Shown here: positions 1-10,374 of the stretch, piece by piece
How positions within the stretch are numbered: the first letter of the stretch is position 1
How the letters are laid out: each line of letters starts with the position of its first letter
Assembly: GCA_902603555.1 (NCBI GenBank)
Contig: CACKVD010000003.1
Coordinates: forward strand, 1-64,000
Length of the DNA stretch: 64,000 nt
Reading direction: 5' to 3'
DNA from: an uncultured Pelagibacteraceae bacterium
GTDB taxonomy: Bacteria; Pseudomonadota; Alphaproteobacteria; Pelagibacterales; Pelagibacteraceae
Notes under the pieces: model-generated
The model's input: the letters and a program-made list of their open reading frames with translations, nothing else
The model's database searches: none
What the model was told of the DNA's origin: nothing
Made by a program: the position numbers and the translations under genes

Positions 1-7
1 AATAAGA

Positions 8-1156
8 ATGGGCAAAATTTATAAAGCAATGGGCCTTATGAGTGGCACTTCATTAGATGGAGTAGATGTATCTATAATTGAGTCAGATGGTAATAGAGAG
101 TTTTCTTCAATTTTAGACAGGTATTTTGAATATGATAAAGAATTAATTCAAAAAATATTGAGCATTAGGGAAAAAATCACACATACTAATAAATTAGATA
201 AATACTCTAAAGAAATCATAGATTTAGACAGAAAAATCACTTTATTTCATGCTGAAGCTGTAAACGAAACCTTAGTATCGTCAAAATTTTCAGTAGATCT
301 AATTGGTTTTCATGGACAAACAATATTTCATGATTCAGAAAAAAAAATTTCTAAACAAGTTGGTGATGGAAATCTATTATCTCAATTAACAAAGAAAAAA
401 ATTGTCTATAACTTTAGACAAAATGATTTAGCAAATGGGGGCCAAGGTGCTCCATTAGCACCAATTTTTCACAACGTACTTGCAAATAAGATAAATAAAA
501 AATTTAATTTAGGCTTTCCTTTAAATATTTTAAATATTGGAGGTATTTCAAATATTACTTCTACTGTAGATTGGAAAAATTTTTTGAGTGAAAAAAATAC
601 TATTGATGCTTATGATATTGGACCGGGAAATTGTTTAATAGACAAATGGATTAGAAAAAATTCTAAGAAGAAATATGACGATGGTGGTTTAATAGCAAGA
701 TCAGGTACAACAGATGAATTAATTTTAAATCAAGCTTTAGAAAATTTTTCTGAAAATAATAATTATAAAAAATCTTTAGATATTAAAGATTTTGATATTT
801 TTTTTGCAAAAGGTCTTTCGTTAGAAAATGGTGCTGCAACTGTTACTAATTTTACTGCTGCACTTATAGCCAATGGAATAAAATATACTCAAAGAACAGA
901 GCAGGCATCTTTATATAAATGGTTAGTGTGTGGTGGTGGAAGAAAAAATAAATATCTTTTAGAAAGTATAAAAAATAACTTTGAAAACATAAGTATTGAA
1001 CCAATTGATCAATATGAAATAAATGGAGATTTTGTAGAGTCCCAAGCTTTTGCTTATTTAGCTATTAGATCTTTTTTAGAATTACCTATTTCTTTTCCAA
1101 CAACAACTGGATGTGAAAAACCTACAACTGGTGGAATGATTATAAAAAATTTTTAA
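8..1156 (+). CDS. anmK: Anhydro-N-acetylmuramic acid kinase
   Basis: N-terminal GLMSGTSLDGVDVS and GFHGQTIFH, NGGQGAPLAPIFH, NIGGISNIT motifs; full-length ORF. Confidence 0.95.
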   Translation: MGKIYKAMGLMSGTSLDGVDVSIIESDGNREFSSILDRYFEYDKELIQKILSIREKITHTNKLDKYSKEIIDLDRKITLFHAEAVNETLVSSKFSVDLIGFHGQTIFHDSEKKISKQVGDGNLLSQLTKKKIVYNFRQNDLANGGQGAPLAPIFHNVLANKINKKFNLGFPLNILNIGGISNITSTVDWKNFLSEKNTIDAYDIGPGNCLIDKWIRKNSKKKYDDGGLIARSGTTDELILNQALENFSENNNYKKSLDIKDFDIFFAKGLSLENGAATVTNFTAALIANGIKYTQRTEQASLYKWLVCGGGRKNKYLLESIKNNFENISIEPIDQYEINGDFVESQAFAYLAIRSFLELPISFPTTTGCEKPTTGGMIIKNF

Positions 1157-1809
1157 TAAAGAGCAGTTTCTTTTTTTATATATTTGTCTAAATATTTTAC
1201 AAGTGAGCTTTCATTTTTTGAAAAAAAATGATTGGCATCTGGAATTGATTGGAACTCAACTTTAATTCCTTTTTGGTCACTTAATCTTTTATTTAATTCA
1301 TTTATATTTTCCACTGGCACTAATTCATCTTTTTTTCCATAAATCATCAATCCAGAAGTTGGGCATGGAGATAAAAAAGAAAAATCATAAACATTAGGTT
1401 GAGGTGAAATAGCAACGAATCTATTAATTTCTGGTCTTCTCATTAATAATTGCATAGCAATTAAAGACCCAAAAGAAAATCCTGAAACCCAACATTGAGA
1501 ATTATCAAAATTTTCTCTTTCAAGCCAATCTAAAGCTGCTGCAGCATCTGCAAGTTCACCTTGACCATTGTCAAACTCTCCATCACTTTTTCCCACACCT
1601 CTAAAATTAACACGACATACAGAAAAATCATTTTCCATAAACGTATTAAATGTTTCCACAACAACTTTATTATTCATTGTTCCACCGTATTGAGGATGTG
1701 GTTGAAGAACTAGAGCTACTGGTGAAGTATTTTTTTTACTTTTAAAATATTTTGCTTCAAGTCTTCCAGCTGGACCTGGGATAAATATTTCTAAAATTTT
1801 ATTTTCCAT
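1153..1809 (-). CDS. Alpha/beta hydrolase (dienelactone hydrolase-like)
   Basis: VSGFSFGS nucleophile elbow, NFRGVGKSDG, C-terminal DANHFF His motif. Confidence 0.8.
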   Translation of the reverse strand: MENKILEIFIPGPAGRLEAKYFKSKKNTSPVALVLQPHPQYGGTMNNKVVVETFNTFMENDFSVCRVNFRGVGKSDGEFDNGQGELADAAAALDWLERENFDNSQCWVSGFSFGSLIAMQLLMRRPEINRFVAISPQPNVYDFSFLSPCPTSGLMIYGKKDELVPVENINELNKRLSDQKGIKVEFQSIPDANHFFSKNESSLVKYLDKYIKKETALY

Positions 1810-1891
1810 AACTGTTATTGATTATCATTCTCAAAAAAAAAATAGGTTTATCACAACTGCGTGACAAAATGTTAGTTTTTTTTTAACTATG

Positions 1892-1916
1892 ATACTTGAC
1901 TATTTTAGTCAGGTTT
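1892..1916 (+). promoter_or_regulatory. IscR type-1-like operator overlapping the suf operon promoter
   Basis: ATACTTGACTATTTTAGTCAGGTTT contains the inverted repeat TGACTA-ttt-TAGTCA and closely matches the E. coli type-1 IscR consensus (recalled); a -35 TTGACT and -10-like TATATA overlap or follow it. Confidence 0.75.
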
Positions 1917-1942
1917 ATATATACCCAATAAAATATAGACTT

Positions 1943-2368
1943 ATGAAACTAACATCCAAAGGCAGATATGCGGTAATGGCTTTAGTAGACCTGGCTAGAT
2001 TTGATAATATCAACCCAGTTTCTCTAAGAGATATCTCATTAAGACAAGGTATTTCCCTGGATTACTTAGAACAAATTTTTTCTAAACTAAGAAAAAAAGA
2101 AATAGTTCAAAGTGTGAGAGGTACTCAGGGTGGTTATATTCTAAATAGAAAAGCTAAAGAAATAAAACTCACAAATATTTTTGATGCCGTAGATGAAAAA
2201 GTTAAAACTGTACAGTGTAAAAAGGACTCTAAAAAAGGATGCAACGGCAAAGCAACAAAATGCGTTACACACAACCTTTGGGATGAGCTTGAAAATCATA
2301 TTAATAATTTTTTTAAAGAAAAAAGTTTAGAAGATTTAGTAAAAGATAATCTGGAGAAAAGAGTTTAA
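1943..2368 (+). CDS. iscR: Rrf2-family Fe-S cluster regulator IscR
   Basis: MKLTSKGRYAVMALVDLA start; QCKKDSKKGCNGKATKCVTHNLW matches the IscR Cys3/His cluster-ligand region. The tracked ORF begins at 1889 but that start lies on the operator. Confidence 0.88.
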   Translation: MKLTSKGRYAVMALVDLARFDNINPVSLRDISLRQGISLDYLEQIFSKLRKKEIVQSVRGTQGGYILNRKAKEIKLTNIFDAVDEKVKTVQCKKDSKKGCNGKATKCVTHNLWDELENHINNFFKEKSLEDLVKDNLEKRV

Positions 2369-3811
2369 ATGGATAAAAGAGAAAAAGATATAGAAAATTT
2401 AAAAGATTATAAATACGGTTTCACAACTGATATTGAAAATATTCGAGCCCCAAAAGGATTAAATGAAGAAGTAATCAAATTCATTTCTAATATCAAAAAA
2501 GAACCAAAATGGATGTTAGATTTTAGATTAAAAGCATTTGAAAGATTTAAATTATTGAAAGAACCAAATTGGCAAAAGCCTAAATATCCTAAAATTGATT
2601 ATCAAGATTTGTATTACTACTCAGCACCCAAAAGCATGAAAGACAAACCTAAAAGTTTAGATGAATTAGACCCAAAACTTTTGGAGACTTATAAAAAACT
2701 AGGTATACCATTACAAGAACAAGCAAGACTTAATGGTATAGCAGTTGATGCTGTTTTCGACTCTGTTTCTGTTGCAACTACATTCAAAGGTGAGTTAACT
2801 AAACATGGTATAATTTTTTGTTCAATGTCAGAAGCAATACAAAAACATCCCGATCTTGTAAAAAAATATTTAGGAACAGTTATTCCAATAACTGACCATT
2901 TTTTTGCTACTCTTAACTCAGCAGTTTTTACTGATGGATCATTTGTTTATATTCCTGAAGGAGTTAAGTGCCCGATGGAGCTTTCTACTTATTTCAGAAT
3001 TAATGCATCAGAGACAGGTCAATTTGAAAGAACATTAATAATTGCTGATAAAGGGAGTTATGTGAGTTATTTAGAGGGATGCACTGCGCCAATGCGAGAT
3101 GAAAATCAATTACATGCAGCAAATGTTGAATTGATTGCTTTAGACGATGCAGAAATAAAATATTCAACTGTACAAAATTGGTATCCGGGGGACGAGAATG
3201 GTAAAGGAGGAATTTATAATTTTGTGACTAAAAGAGGACTATGTAAGGGTAAAAATTCTAAGATCTCTTGGACTCAAGTAGAAACTGGCTCAGCAATAAC
3301 TTGGAAATATCCTAGTTGCATTCTTAAAGGCGACAATTCGATTGGTGAATTTTATTCAATAGCAATTACTAATAATCACCAAAAAGCAGACACAGGTACC
3401 AAGATGATTCATTTAGGTAAAAATACTAAAAGTAAAATAATTTCAAAAGGGATTAGCGCAGGATTTTCAGATATGACTTATAGAGGACTTGTTGATATTA
3501 ATTCAAAAGCAAAAAACTCAAGTAATTATACTCAATGTGATTCTCTTTTAATGGGAAATAAATGTGGAGCCCATACTGTTCCATATATTAGAAATAAAAA
3601 TTTTGACTCAAATATTGCACATGAGGCAACAACTTCAAAAATAAGTGAGGAACAATTACATTACTGTCAACAAAGAGGATTAAACCCTGAAGAAGCAGTA
3701 GGATTGATTGTTAATGGATTTTGTAAAGAAGTTCTTCAACAACTACCAATGGAGTTTGCAGTAGAGGCACAAAAACTTGTTGGGATTAGTTTGGAAGGGA
3801 GCGTTGGCTAA
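2369..3811 (+). CDS. sufB: Fe-S cluster assembly protein SufB
   Basis: SufB sequence ([37 protein letters not shown]) in suf order. Confidence 0.97.
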   Translation: MDKREKDIENLKDYKYGFTTDIENIRAPKGLNEEVIKFISNIKKEPKWMLDFRLKAFERFKLLKEPNWQKPKYPKIDYQDLYYYSAPKSMKDKPKSLDELDPKLLETYKKLGIPLQEQARLNGIAVDAVFDSVSVATTFKGELTKHGIIFCSMSEAIQKHPDLVKKYLGTVIPITDHFFATLNSAVFTDGSFVYIPEGVKCPMELSTYFRINASETGQFERTLIIADKGSYVSYLEGCTAPMRDENQLHAANVELIALDDAEIKYSTVQNWYPGDENGKGGIYNFVTKRGLCKGKNSKISWTQVETGSAITWKYPSCILKGDNSIGEFYSIAITNNHQKADTGTKMIHLGKNTKSKIISKGISAGFSDMTYRGLVDINSKAKNSSNYTQCDSLLMGNKCGAHTVPYIRNKNFDSNIAHEATTSKISEEQLHYCQQRGLNPEEAVGLIVNGFCKEVLQQLPMEFAVEAQKLVGISLEGSVG

Positions 3812-4545
3812 TGCTTAAGATAAATAATTTAAATGCAAATGTTGAAAATAAATCTATTTTAAAGGGTTTTTCATTAAACATTAATCCTGGGGAAGTGCAT
3901 GCAATTATGGGCCCTAATGGATCTGGCAAAAGTACATTATCAAACATTTTATCAGGTAAAAAGGGTTACGAAGTTTCTGGGGAAATTTTATTTGAGAATA
4001 AAAATTTATTTGATCTTGAAACAGAGGAACGAGCTCACAAAGGTATTTTTTTAGCCTTTCAATATCCTTTAGAAATACCAGGTGTTAATACTAATATTTT
4101 TTTAAAGACTTCTTTAAATGCAATTAGAAAAGCGCGAGGGCAGAAGGAACTTGATGCAATTGAGTTTTTAAAACTTGTAAAAGATAAAGCGAAAGAATTA
4201 AAATTTGATGAAGAAAAGCTTAATAGACAACTCAACGTTGGTTTTTCAGGGGGAGAAAAAAAGAAAAATGAAATTTTACAAATGTCAATGTTATCACCAA
4301 AGTTATCAATTTTAGATGAAACAGACTCAGGTTTAGACATAGATGCACTAAAGATAGTAGCAGATGGAGTAAATACTCTGAGAAATAAAGAGAACTCATT
4401 TTTAATAATTACTCACTATCAAAGATTATTAGATTATATAAAACCAGATTTTGTCCATGTTCTAATGAATGGAAAAATAATAAAATCAGGTGGTCCAGAA
4501 CTTGCAATAGAATTAGAAAAAAAAGGTTACGAAAGTTTTAATTAA
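3811..4545 (+). CDS. sufC: Fe-S cluster assembly ATPase SufC
   Basis: Walker A GPNGSGKSTL, FSGGEKKKNEILQM, LDETDSGLDIDAL. Confidence 0.97.
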   Translation: MLKINNLNANVENKSILKGFSLNINPGEVHAIMGPNGSGKSTLSNILSGKKGYEVSGEILFENKNLFDLETEERAHKGIFLAFQYPLEIPGVNTNIFLKTSLNAIRKARGQKELDAIEFLKLVKDKAKELKFDEEKLNRQLNVGFSGGEKKKNEILQMSMLSPKLSILDETDSGLDIDALKIVADGVNTLRNKENSFLIITHYQRLLDYIKPDFVHVLMNGKIIKSGGPELAIELEKKGYESFN

Positions 4546-5793
4546 ATGAAAGATCAATTAAAGACAGATTTTGAAAAAATAATAAAAATCTCTGATTTTT
4601 CAAAAAAAGATATTGAGTATAAAAAAGATCATCTTAATAAATTTATTAAAAGTGGTTTTCCAAATAAGAAACAAGAAAATTGGAAATTTTTAGACTTAAA
4701 TCAAATTATTCAAAAAAATATTGGGGAACTTAGTTTTTATAATGATTATTCAATTACCAATAAAGTTGACACATCTATTTTTATTGATGGTTTAGAACAC
4801 AATAAAATTATTTTCATAAATGGCAGAATAGAAAAAATTGATTTTGGTTATGAAGATAAAAATCAAATTGAAATTTATGATGATATTAAAATGGCTGATA
4901 AACTTGATAATGAAAATTCTTTAATTGATTTAAATAATGCCTTTAGGAACAAATGTTATAAAATTTTAGTCAAAAAAGGCTATGTAACAAAAAAACCTTT
5001 AATTGTTTATCATTTAACTAATGAAAAAATGAAATCTAAAAGTATTAATCTAAGATTGGATTTTGAATTAGAGCAAAACAGCTCTTTAAAATTGGTTGAT
5101 TTTTTTAATGATACTGCTGATAAAAATTTTATGAATATGTTTTGCAATTTTGAATTAAGGAAAGATTCAATTCTTAAAAATTACAAAATTGACAAGTCAT
5201 TGAATAAAAATCTTAAGTATTCATTTAACAATATTAATCAAGATAAAAATAGTATTTCAGAAATTTTTATTTTTTCAGCAGGTTCAGATTATTTGAAAAA
5301 TGATATAAATTGTAATCTAAATGGTGAATATTCATCAGCTTTTATTAATGGTATTTTCTCATTAAAAGAAGGTCAGCAACATGAAATAAGATCAAAAATT
5401 AATCATTTAGTTAAAAATACTAAAAGTTATCAATTAATTAAAAGTGTACTTGGAAAAAACTCAAAAGCCGCATATCAAGGAAGAATATATGTAGACTCAA
5501 AAGCTCAGAAGACAGATGGTTATCAACTAAGTAAAGCGATATTATTGGATGAAACATCTGAGTTTAATGCAAAACCAGAATTAGAAATCTACGCTGATGA
5601 TGTTAAATGCTCCCACGGATCAGCCTCTGGAAGTCTTAATGAGAATTCAATTTTCTATTTGATGTCTAGAGGACTAAATTACAAACAATCAAAAGAACTT
5701 CTGATTAATGGCTTTATGTTAGATGTTGTTGAAAAAATCACTGACACAGAAATTAAAAATTTAATTAAAAATATGATTGGTTTAAAAGAATGA
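4546..5793 (+). CDS. sufD: Fe-S cluster assembly protein SufD
   Basis: SufB/D C-terminal fold motif (DDVKCSHGSASGSL, YLMSRGL), operon position. Confidence 0.93.
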   Translation: MKDQLKTDFEKIIKISDFSKKDIEYKKDHLNKFIKSGFPNKKQENWKFLDLNQIIQKNIGELSFYNDYSITNKVDTSIFIDGLEHNKIIFINGRIEKIDFGYEDKNQIEIYDDIKMADKLDNENSLIDLNNAFRNKCYKILVKKGYVTKKPLIVYHLTNEKMKSKSINLRLDFELEQNSSLKLVDFFNDTADKNFMNMFCNFELRKDSILKNYKIDKSLNKNLKYSFNNINQDKNSISEIFIFSAGSDYLKNDINCNLNGEYSSAFINGIFSLKEGQQHEIRSKINHLVKNTKSYQLIKSVLGKNSKAAYQGRIYVDSKAQKTDGYQLSKAILLDETSEFNAKPELEIYADDVKCSHGSASGSLNENSIFYLMSRGLNYKQSKELLINGFMLDVVEKITDTEIKNLIKNMIGLKE

Positions 5794-7010
5794 AGATAGA
5801 TAATATAAAAAAAGAATTTCCAATTTTTGATGAAAAAATTCAAAACAACGATTTAGTTTATCTAGATAGTGCTAATTCATCACAAAAACCAAAGATTGTT
5901 TTGGATAGAATAAATGACTTTTATTCTAAACAATTTTCTAATGTAGGAAGAAGTTTGCATTATTTGGCTGTTGCAGCGACAAATTTATATGAGAATACAA
6001 GAGTTTCAGTCCAAAAATATATTAATGCAAAAGATAAAAATGAGATTGTTTTTACCAAAGGTGCAACGGAAGCCTTAAACTTAGTAGCAAATACTCTTGG
6101 TCAAACTATTATAGAGCCAAATGATGAAATTTTGATTACTGAATTAGAACATCACTCAAATTATGTGCCTTGGCATTTTTTGAGAAAATCAAAGAATGTA
6201 AAAATAAAGTTTGCTGAAATCAATGAAGATGGTGAAGTTCCGATTGAAAATATAGAAAAAGAAATAACAAATAAAACTAAAGTTATTGCAATTACACATT
6301 TATCAAATGTAACTGGTTCAATTCTTCCTATAAAAGAAATCACTCAATTAGCTCACTCAAAAGGAATAATTGTTGTGGTAGATGGATGTCAAGGAGGACC
6401 TCATCTTAAATTAGATATGCAGGATTTAGATTGTGATTTTTATGCTATTTCATGTCACAAAATGTACGGACCAACAGGATTAGGAGTTTTGTATGGAAAA
6501 AAGAAATGGCTTGAACAACTTCCTCCTTATCAAGGTGGAGGTGGTATGATTAATGAGGTTAAAAAGGATAGAATTTCATATGGAGAACTTCCAAATAAAT
6601 ATGAGGCTGGAACAATGGCAACAGCACAAGTAATTGCTTTTGATAAGTCAATAAAGTTTTTAGAAAGTATTGGAATTGAGAATATTATAAAACATGAAAA
6701 AGAATTAATTGAGTATGGTCAAGAAATTTTACAAAAAAATAATTCTGTTAAATTAATAGGAAATCCAAAAGAACGTGGTGGGGTATTATCATTTACTATT
6801 AAAGGTATTCATCCTCATGATATAGCAACAATTTTAGATGAAACTGGAGTAGCTATTAGGGCAGGTCATCACTGCTGTCAAATACTTCATGATAAATTAG
6901 GTATCCCGGCAAGTGCAAGAGCATCTTTAGGCGTTTATAACACCAAAGATGATTTAGATAAATTAAATGATGGAATTAATAATTGTAAAAAAATTTTTGA
7001 TTTAAAATGA
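5790..7010 (+). CDS. sufS: Cysteine desulfurase SufS
   Basis: FTKGATEALNLVA, SCHKMYGPTGLGVLYGK PLP lysine, RAGHHCCQ. Confidence 0.96.
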   Translation: MKIDNIKKEFPIFDEKIQNNDLVYLDSANSSQKPKIVLDRINDFYSKQFSNVGRSLHYLAVAATNLYENTRVSVQKYINAKDKNEIVFTKGATEALNLVANTLGQTIIEPNDEILITELEHHSNYVPWHFLRKSKNVKIKFAEINEDGEVPIENIEKEITNKTKVIAITHLSNVTGSILPIKEITQLAHSKGIIVVVDGCQGGPHLKLDMQDLDCDFYAISCHKMYGPTGLGVLYGKKKWLEQLPPYQGGGGMINEVKKDRISYGELPNKYEAGTMATAQVIAFDKSIKFLESIGIENIIKHEKELIEYGQEILQKNNSVKLIGNPKERGGVLSFTIKGIHPHDIATILDETGVAIRAGHHCCQILHDKLGIPASARASLGVYNTKDDLDKLNDGINNCKKIFDLK

Positions 7011-7471
7011 ATTTAAAAGAACTTTATCAAGAAATAATTTTAGAACACGGAAAAAATCCTAGAAATTTAGGAAAAACTGAAAACTTTAATAAAGATGCAA
7101 AAGGAAATAATCCGTTATGTGGTGATAATGTTCATGTTTATTTAAAACTTAACGATCAAAGAAAAGTTGAAGATATTTCTTTTGAAGGAAGTGGTTGTGC
7201 TATTTCAATGGCATCAGCATCAATAATGACTGATTTAATAAAAGGAAAAAGTGATAACGAAGCTAAGGAAATTATTGAAGACTTTTTAGGAATGATAAAA
7301 AAAAATCCAGAATTAAAAACAAATTTATTAAAAGAAGATGATAAAACTAAATTAATGTGTTTATCAGGAGTTAAACAATACCCAATGAGAGTTAAATGTG
7401 CTACTTTATCTTGGCATACTTTAGTTTCTGCCATGGAAAATGAAGGCAAAGAAGTAAGCACTGAAAGTTAA
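7007..7471 (+). CDS. sufU: Fe-S scaffold/sulfur transfer protein SufU
   Basis: ELYQEIILEHGKNPRNLG, NPLCGDNVHVYLKL, GSGCAISMASASIM. Confidence 0.93.
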   Translation: MNLKELYQEIILEHGKNPRNLGKTENFNKDAKGNNPLCGDNVHVYLKLNDQRKVEDISFEGSGCAISMASASIMTDLIKGKSDNEAKEIIEDFLGMIKKNPELKTNLLKEDDKTKLMCLSGVKQYPMRVKCATLSWHTLVSAMENEGKEVSTES

Positions 7472-7477
7472 TTATGT

Positions 7478-7774
7478 ATGGAAATAAAGAATAAAATTAT
7501 TGAAGAGATCAGAAAAATTTATGATCCAGAATTACCAGTGAATATTTATGAACTAGGTTTAATATATGATATTAAAGTAGATGGACGAAAAGCTGAAATT
7601 AAAATGACATTAACTACACCCAACTGTCCTGTTGCAGAAAGTTTACCCAAAGAAGTTAAAGAAGGTGCTATGCAAGTAGATGGAATAGATGACGTAGATC
7701 TTCAGTTAGTCTGGGATCCCCCTTGGACCAAAGATATGATGTCTGACGCTGCAAAGTTGGAGCTAAATTTATAA
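7478..7774 (+). CDS. sufT: SufT / MIP18-family (DUF59) Fe-S assembly protein
   Basis: IYDPELPVNIYELGLIYDI, TTPNCPVAESLP; operon position. Confidence 0.9.
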   Translation: MEIKNKIIEEIRKIYDPELPVNIYELGLIYDIKVDGRKAEIKMTLTTPNCPVAESLPKEVKEGAMQVDGIDDVDLQLVWDPPWTKDMMSDAAKLELNL

Positions 7775-8109
7775 TGAATGCTATAATTAAACTCAGTGAT
7801 AATGCTGCCTCAAGAATTAAAGAAATAATGTCAGGTGCCCAAAAAGATTCTATTGGTGTTAGGGTTTCGGTTAAATCAGGTGGATGTGCTGGCATGTCAT
7901 ATGTAATGGAATATTCAAAAGAAATAAATCCAAACGATGAAGTAATTGAGGACAAAGGTGTTAGAGTTTTTATAGATTCTGCAGCTGTAATGTATTTATT
8001 AGGAACTGAAATGGATTATAAAAAAGAGGAATTTTCCTCGTCTTTTGTTTTTAATAACCCCAATGAAACCGAGAGGTGTGGTTGTGGGGAGTCTTTTAAA
8101 ATAGACTAA
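7774..8109 (+). CDS. sufA: A-type Fe-S carrier (SufA/IscA family)
   Basis: VKSGGCAGMSY and C-terminal RCGCGESF. Confidence 0.92.
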   Translation: MNAIIKLSDNAASRIKEIMSGAQKDSIGVRVSVKSGGCAGMSYVMEYSKEINPNDEVIEDKGVRVFIDSAAVMYLLGTEMDYKKEEFSSSFVFNNPNETERCGCGESFKID

Positions 8110-8175
8110 TTAACAATATCCCATAAGTTGCATAGCAGTATTGCATAATATGCATAACTAGTATATGATTCTTTT

Positions 8176-8346
8176 ATGAATAAATTTGAATTTAAAAATC
8201 TTGTTAAAAACCTAAAAGATTCTTTAAAAGAAAAAACTTTTTTTAAAGATCTTCGAAAAGAAGTTAATACTGGTGCTAATGGTACCCAGGATTACGTAGT
8301 TAAAAAAGGTGCTAACAAAGATACAGTTGCTTCAACAAGACAGTAA
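8176..8346 (+). CDS. Small hypothetical protein (56 aa)
   Basis: ATG..TAA read directly: MNKFEFKNLVKNLKDSLKEKTFFKDLRKEVNTGANGTQDYVVKKGANKDTVASTRQ; not in the supplied ORF track; fills the sufA-glnA gap. Confidence 0.5.
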   Translation: MNKFEFKNLVKNLKDSLKEKTFFKDLRKEVNTGANGTQDYVVKKGANKDTVASTRQ

Positions 8347-9753
8347 TTAGCTACTGTAGTACATCTCAAACTCTACTGGATGAGGTGCATGTTCAAACTT
8401 ATGGATTTCTTCAAATTTAAGCGCTATGTAAGCATCAATTTGATCGTCAGAAAAGACACCACCTTGAGTTAAGAATTCTCTATCTTTATCCAAGCTTTCC
8501 ATTGCTTCCCTCAATGATCCACAGACAGTCGGAATAGCTTTTACTTCTTCAGGAGGTAACTCATACAAATCTTTGTCAAAGGATTCACCTGGATGAATTT
8601 TATTTTTAATTCCATCTAAACCTGCCATTAACATTGCAGCAAAAGTTAAATAAGGATTTCCTGAGGCATCGGGAAATCTTATTTCACATCTTGCACCTTT
8701 TTTGCTTAAGGTAATTGGTATACGACAAGATGCAGATCTGTTTCTTGCTGAGTAAGCTAATAATACTGGAGCTTCAAAACCTGGTACTAATCTTTTGTAA
8801 CTATTAGTTGTTGAGTTAGCAAATGCATTTATTGCTTTTGCATGTTTTAATATTCCACCAATATAATGTAATGCAGTTTCAGATAACCCTGCATAAGCAT
8901 CACCAGAAAATACAGGTGTATCACCTTTCCAAATTGATTGATGGATATGCATACCTGATCCATTATCACCGGCTACTGGTTTTGGCATAAAAGTAGCTGT
9001 TTTTCCAAAAGAATGAGTTACCATTTGAACAACATATTTATAAAGTTGAACGTTATCTGCCTGGTTTACCAAAGTACCAAAATACATACCAAGTTCATGT
9101 TGACTTGGAGCTACTTCGTGATGGTGTTTTTCTACTTTAATACCAACCTCTTTTAAATTTTTTAAATATTCTCCTCTCATGTCTTGTTCACTATCAACAG
9201 GAGGAACTGGAAAATATCCACCTTTAATTGGAGGTCTGTGGCCCATGTTTCCATTTTCGTACTCTTTACCTGAATTGTATGGTCCTTCTTTACTATCTAT
9301 TTTAAAACCACATTCATTCATGTCATTTTTAATTCTTACATCATCGAAAACAAAAAACTCAGGTTCAGGACCAAAAAAAGCTTTATCTCCAATACCTGAA
9401 GATTTTAAATATTCCTCAGCTTTTTTTGCTACACCTCTAGGATCTCTTTCATAAGGAGTTTTCTTTACAGCATCTAAAATATCACAAAATAAAACTGCAG
9501 TGTTATGAGATGTGAAGGGATCTAAAAAAAATCTTGAAGTATCAGGTTTTAAAATCATATCAGACTCATTAATTGCCTTCCAACCAGCTATTGATGAACC
9601 ATCAAAGAATACACCGTCTTTCAACATATCCTCATCTACGACTGAAGTATCCATAGTAAGATGTTGTAATTTACCTCTTGGATCAGTAAATCTTAAATCT
9701 ACAAATTCTACATCTTTATCTTTGATAAATTTTAAAACATCATTAGTGCTCAT
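8347..9753 (-). CDS. glnA: Glutamine synthetase type I
   Basis: [65 protein letters not shown]-type SD upstream of MSTNDV start. Confidence 0.97.
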   Translation of the reverse strand: MSTNDVLKFIKDKDVEFVDLRFTDPRGKLQHLTMDTSVVDEDMLKDGVFFDGSSIAGWKAINESDMILKPDTSRFFLDPFTSHNTAVLFCDILDAVKKTPYERDPRGVAKKAEEYLKSSGIGDKAFFGPEPEFFVFDDVRIKNDMNECGFKIDSKEGPYNSGKEYENGNMGHRPPIKGGYFPVPPVDSEQDMRGEYLKNLKEVGIKVEKHHHEVAPSQHELGMYFGTLVNQADNVQLYKYVVQMVTHSFGKTATFMPKPVAGDNGSGMHIHQSIWKGDTPVFSGDAYAGLSETALHYIGGILKHAKAINAFANSTTNSYKRLVPGFEAPVLLAYSARNRSASCRIPITLSKKGARCEIRFPDASGNPYLTFAAMLMAGLDGIKNKIHPGESFDKDLYELPPEEVKAIPTVCGSLREAMESLDKDREFLTQGGVFSDDQIDAYIALKFEEIHKFEHAPHPVEFEMYYSS

Positions 9754-9894
9754 TTTTTCTCCTATGTAATTCTGCAAGTTGTATTAACAAAAAAAGACTG
9801 ATAAATAATGCCCTTTTAGTTAATAACACCTATGCAATTTTCACATAAGTGTATAATTAAATGTTTAAAATAACTAACAATTGAAAGTTGAATA

Positions 9895-10374
9895 ATGACT
9901 TTATTAGACAAAGAGCCAGTCAAAAGAGTTGAGAAGATTTTGAAAGAATTTGAATCATCTCAAAAAGTAATAGTTTTAAACAGTTCTGCTAGAACTGCTC
10001 TCGAAGCAGCTTCATCTTTAGGTTGTGAAGTTGGGGCTATTGTTAAAAGCCTCCTTTTTAAAACAGATAGTTTTTTCATATTATGTTTGGTAGCAGGAGA
10101 TAAAAAAGCTTCACTAAATAAGATTAAAAAAACATTGAATATTAAAGATGCATCAATGGCTTCAGCTGATGATGTTAAAAATATTACTGGTTATACTATT
10201 GGAGGTGTTTCACCTATTGGTCATTTAAATAAGATTGACATTTTTATAGACAATTCTCTAGAAAGATTTACGTCTCTCTTTGCAGCCGCTGGACATCCTA
10301 ATTGTGTTTTTAAAATAGATTTTAAAAATTTGCAAAAAATTACCAATGGATCAATTAAGGAAATAACAGAATGA
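9895..10374 (+). CDS. YbaK/EbsC-family aminoacyl-tRNA deacylase
   Basis: GCEVGAIVKSLLFKT, GVSPIGH motifs typical of YbaK/ProX domain. Confidence 0.88.
   Translation: MTLLDKEPVKRVEKILKEFESSQKVIVLNSSARTALEAASSLGCEVGAIVKSLLFKTDSFFILCLVAGDKKASLNKIKKTLNIKDASMASADDVKNITGYTIGGVSPIGHLNKIDIFIDNSLERFTSLFAAAGHPNCVFKIDFKNLQKITNGSIKEITE

Noticed and set aside
4059-4340. Minus-strand 93-aa ORF inside sufC
   Set aside because: Lies wholly within a confident CDS; low-complexity Ser/Phe translation with no RBS or family signal
7156-7955. Minus-strand ORFs opposite sufU and sufT/sufA
   Set aside because: Overlap conserved suf genes completely; antisense artefacts
9179-9769. Plus-strand ORFs (91 and 85 aa) antisense to glnA
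   Set aside because: Shadow ORFs of a highly conserved gene; no recognisable domain
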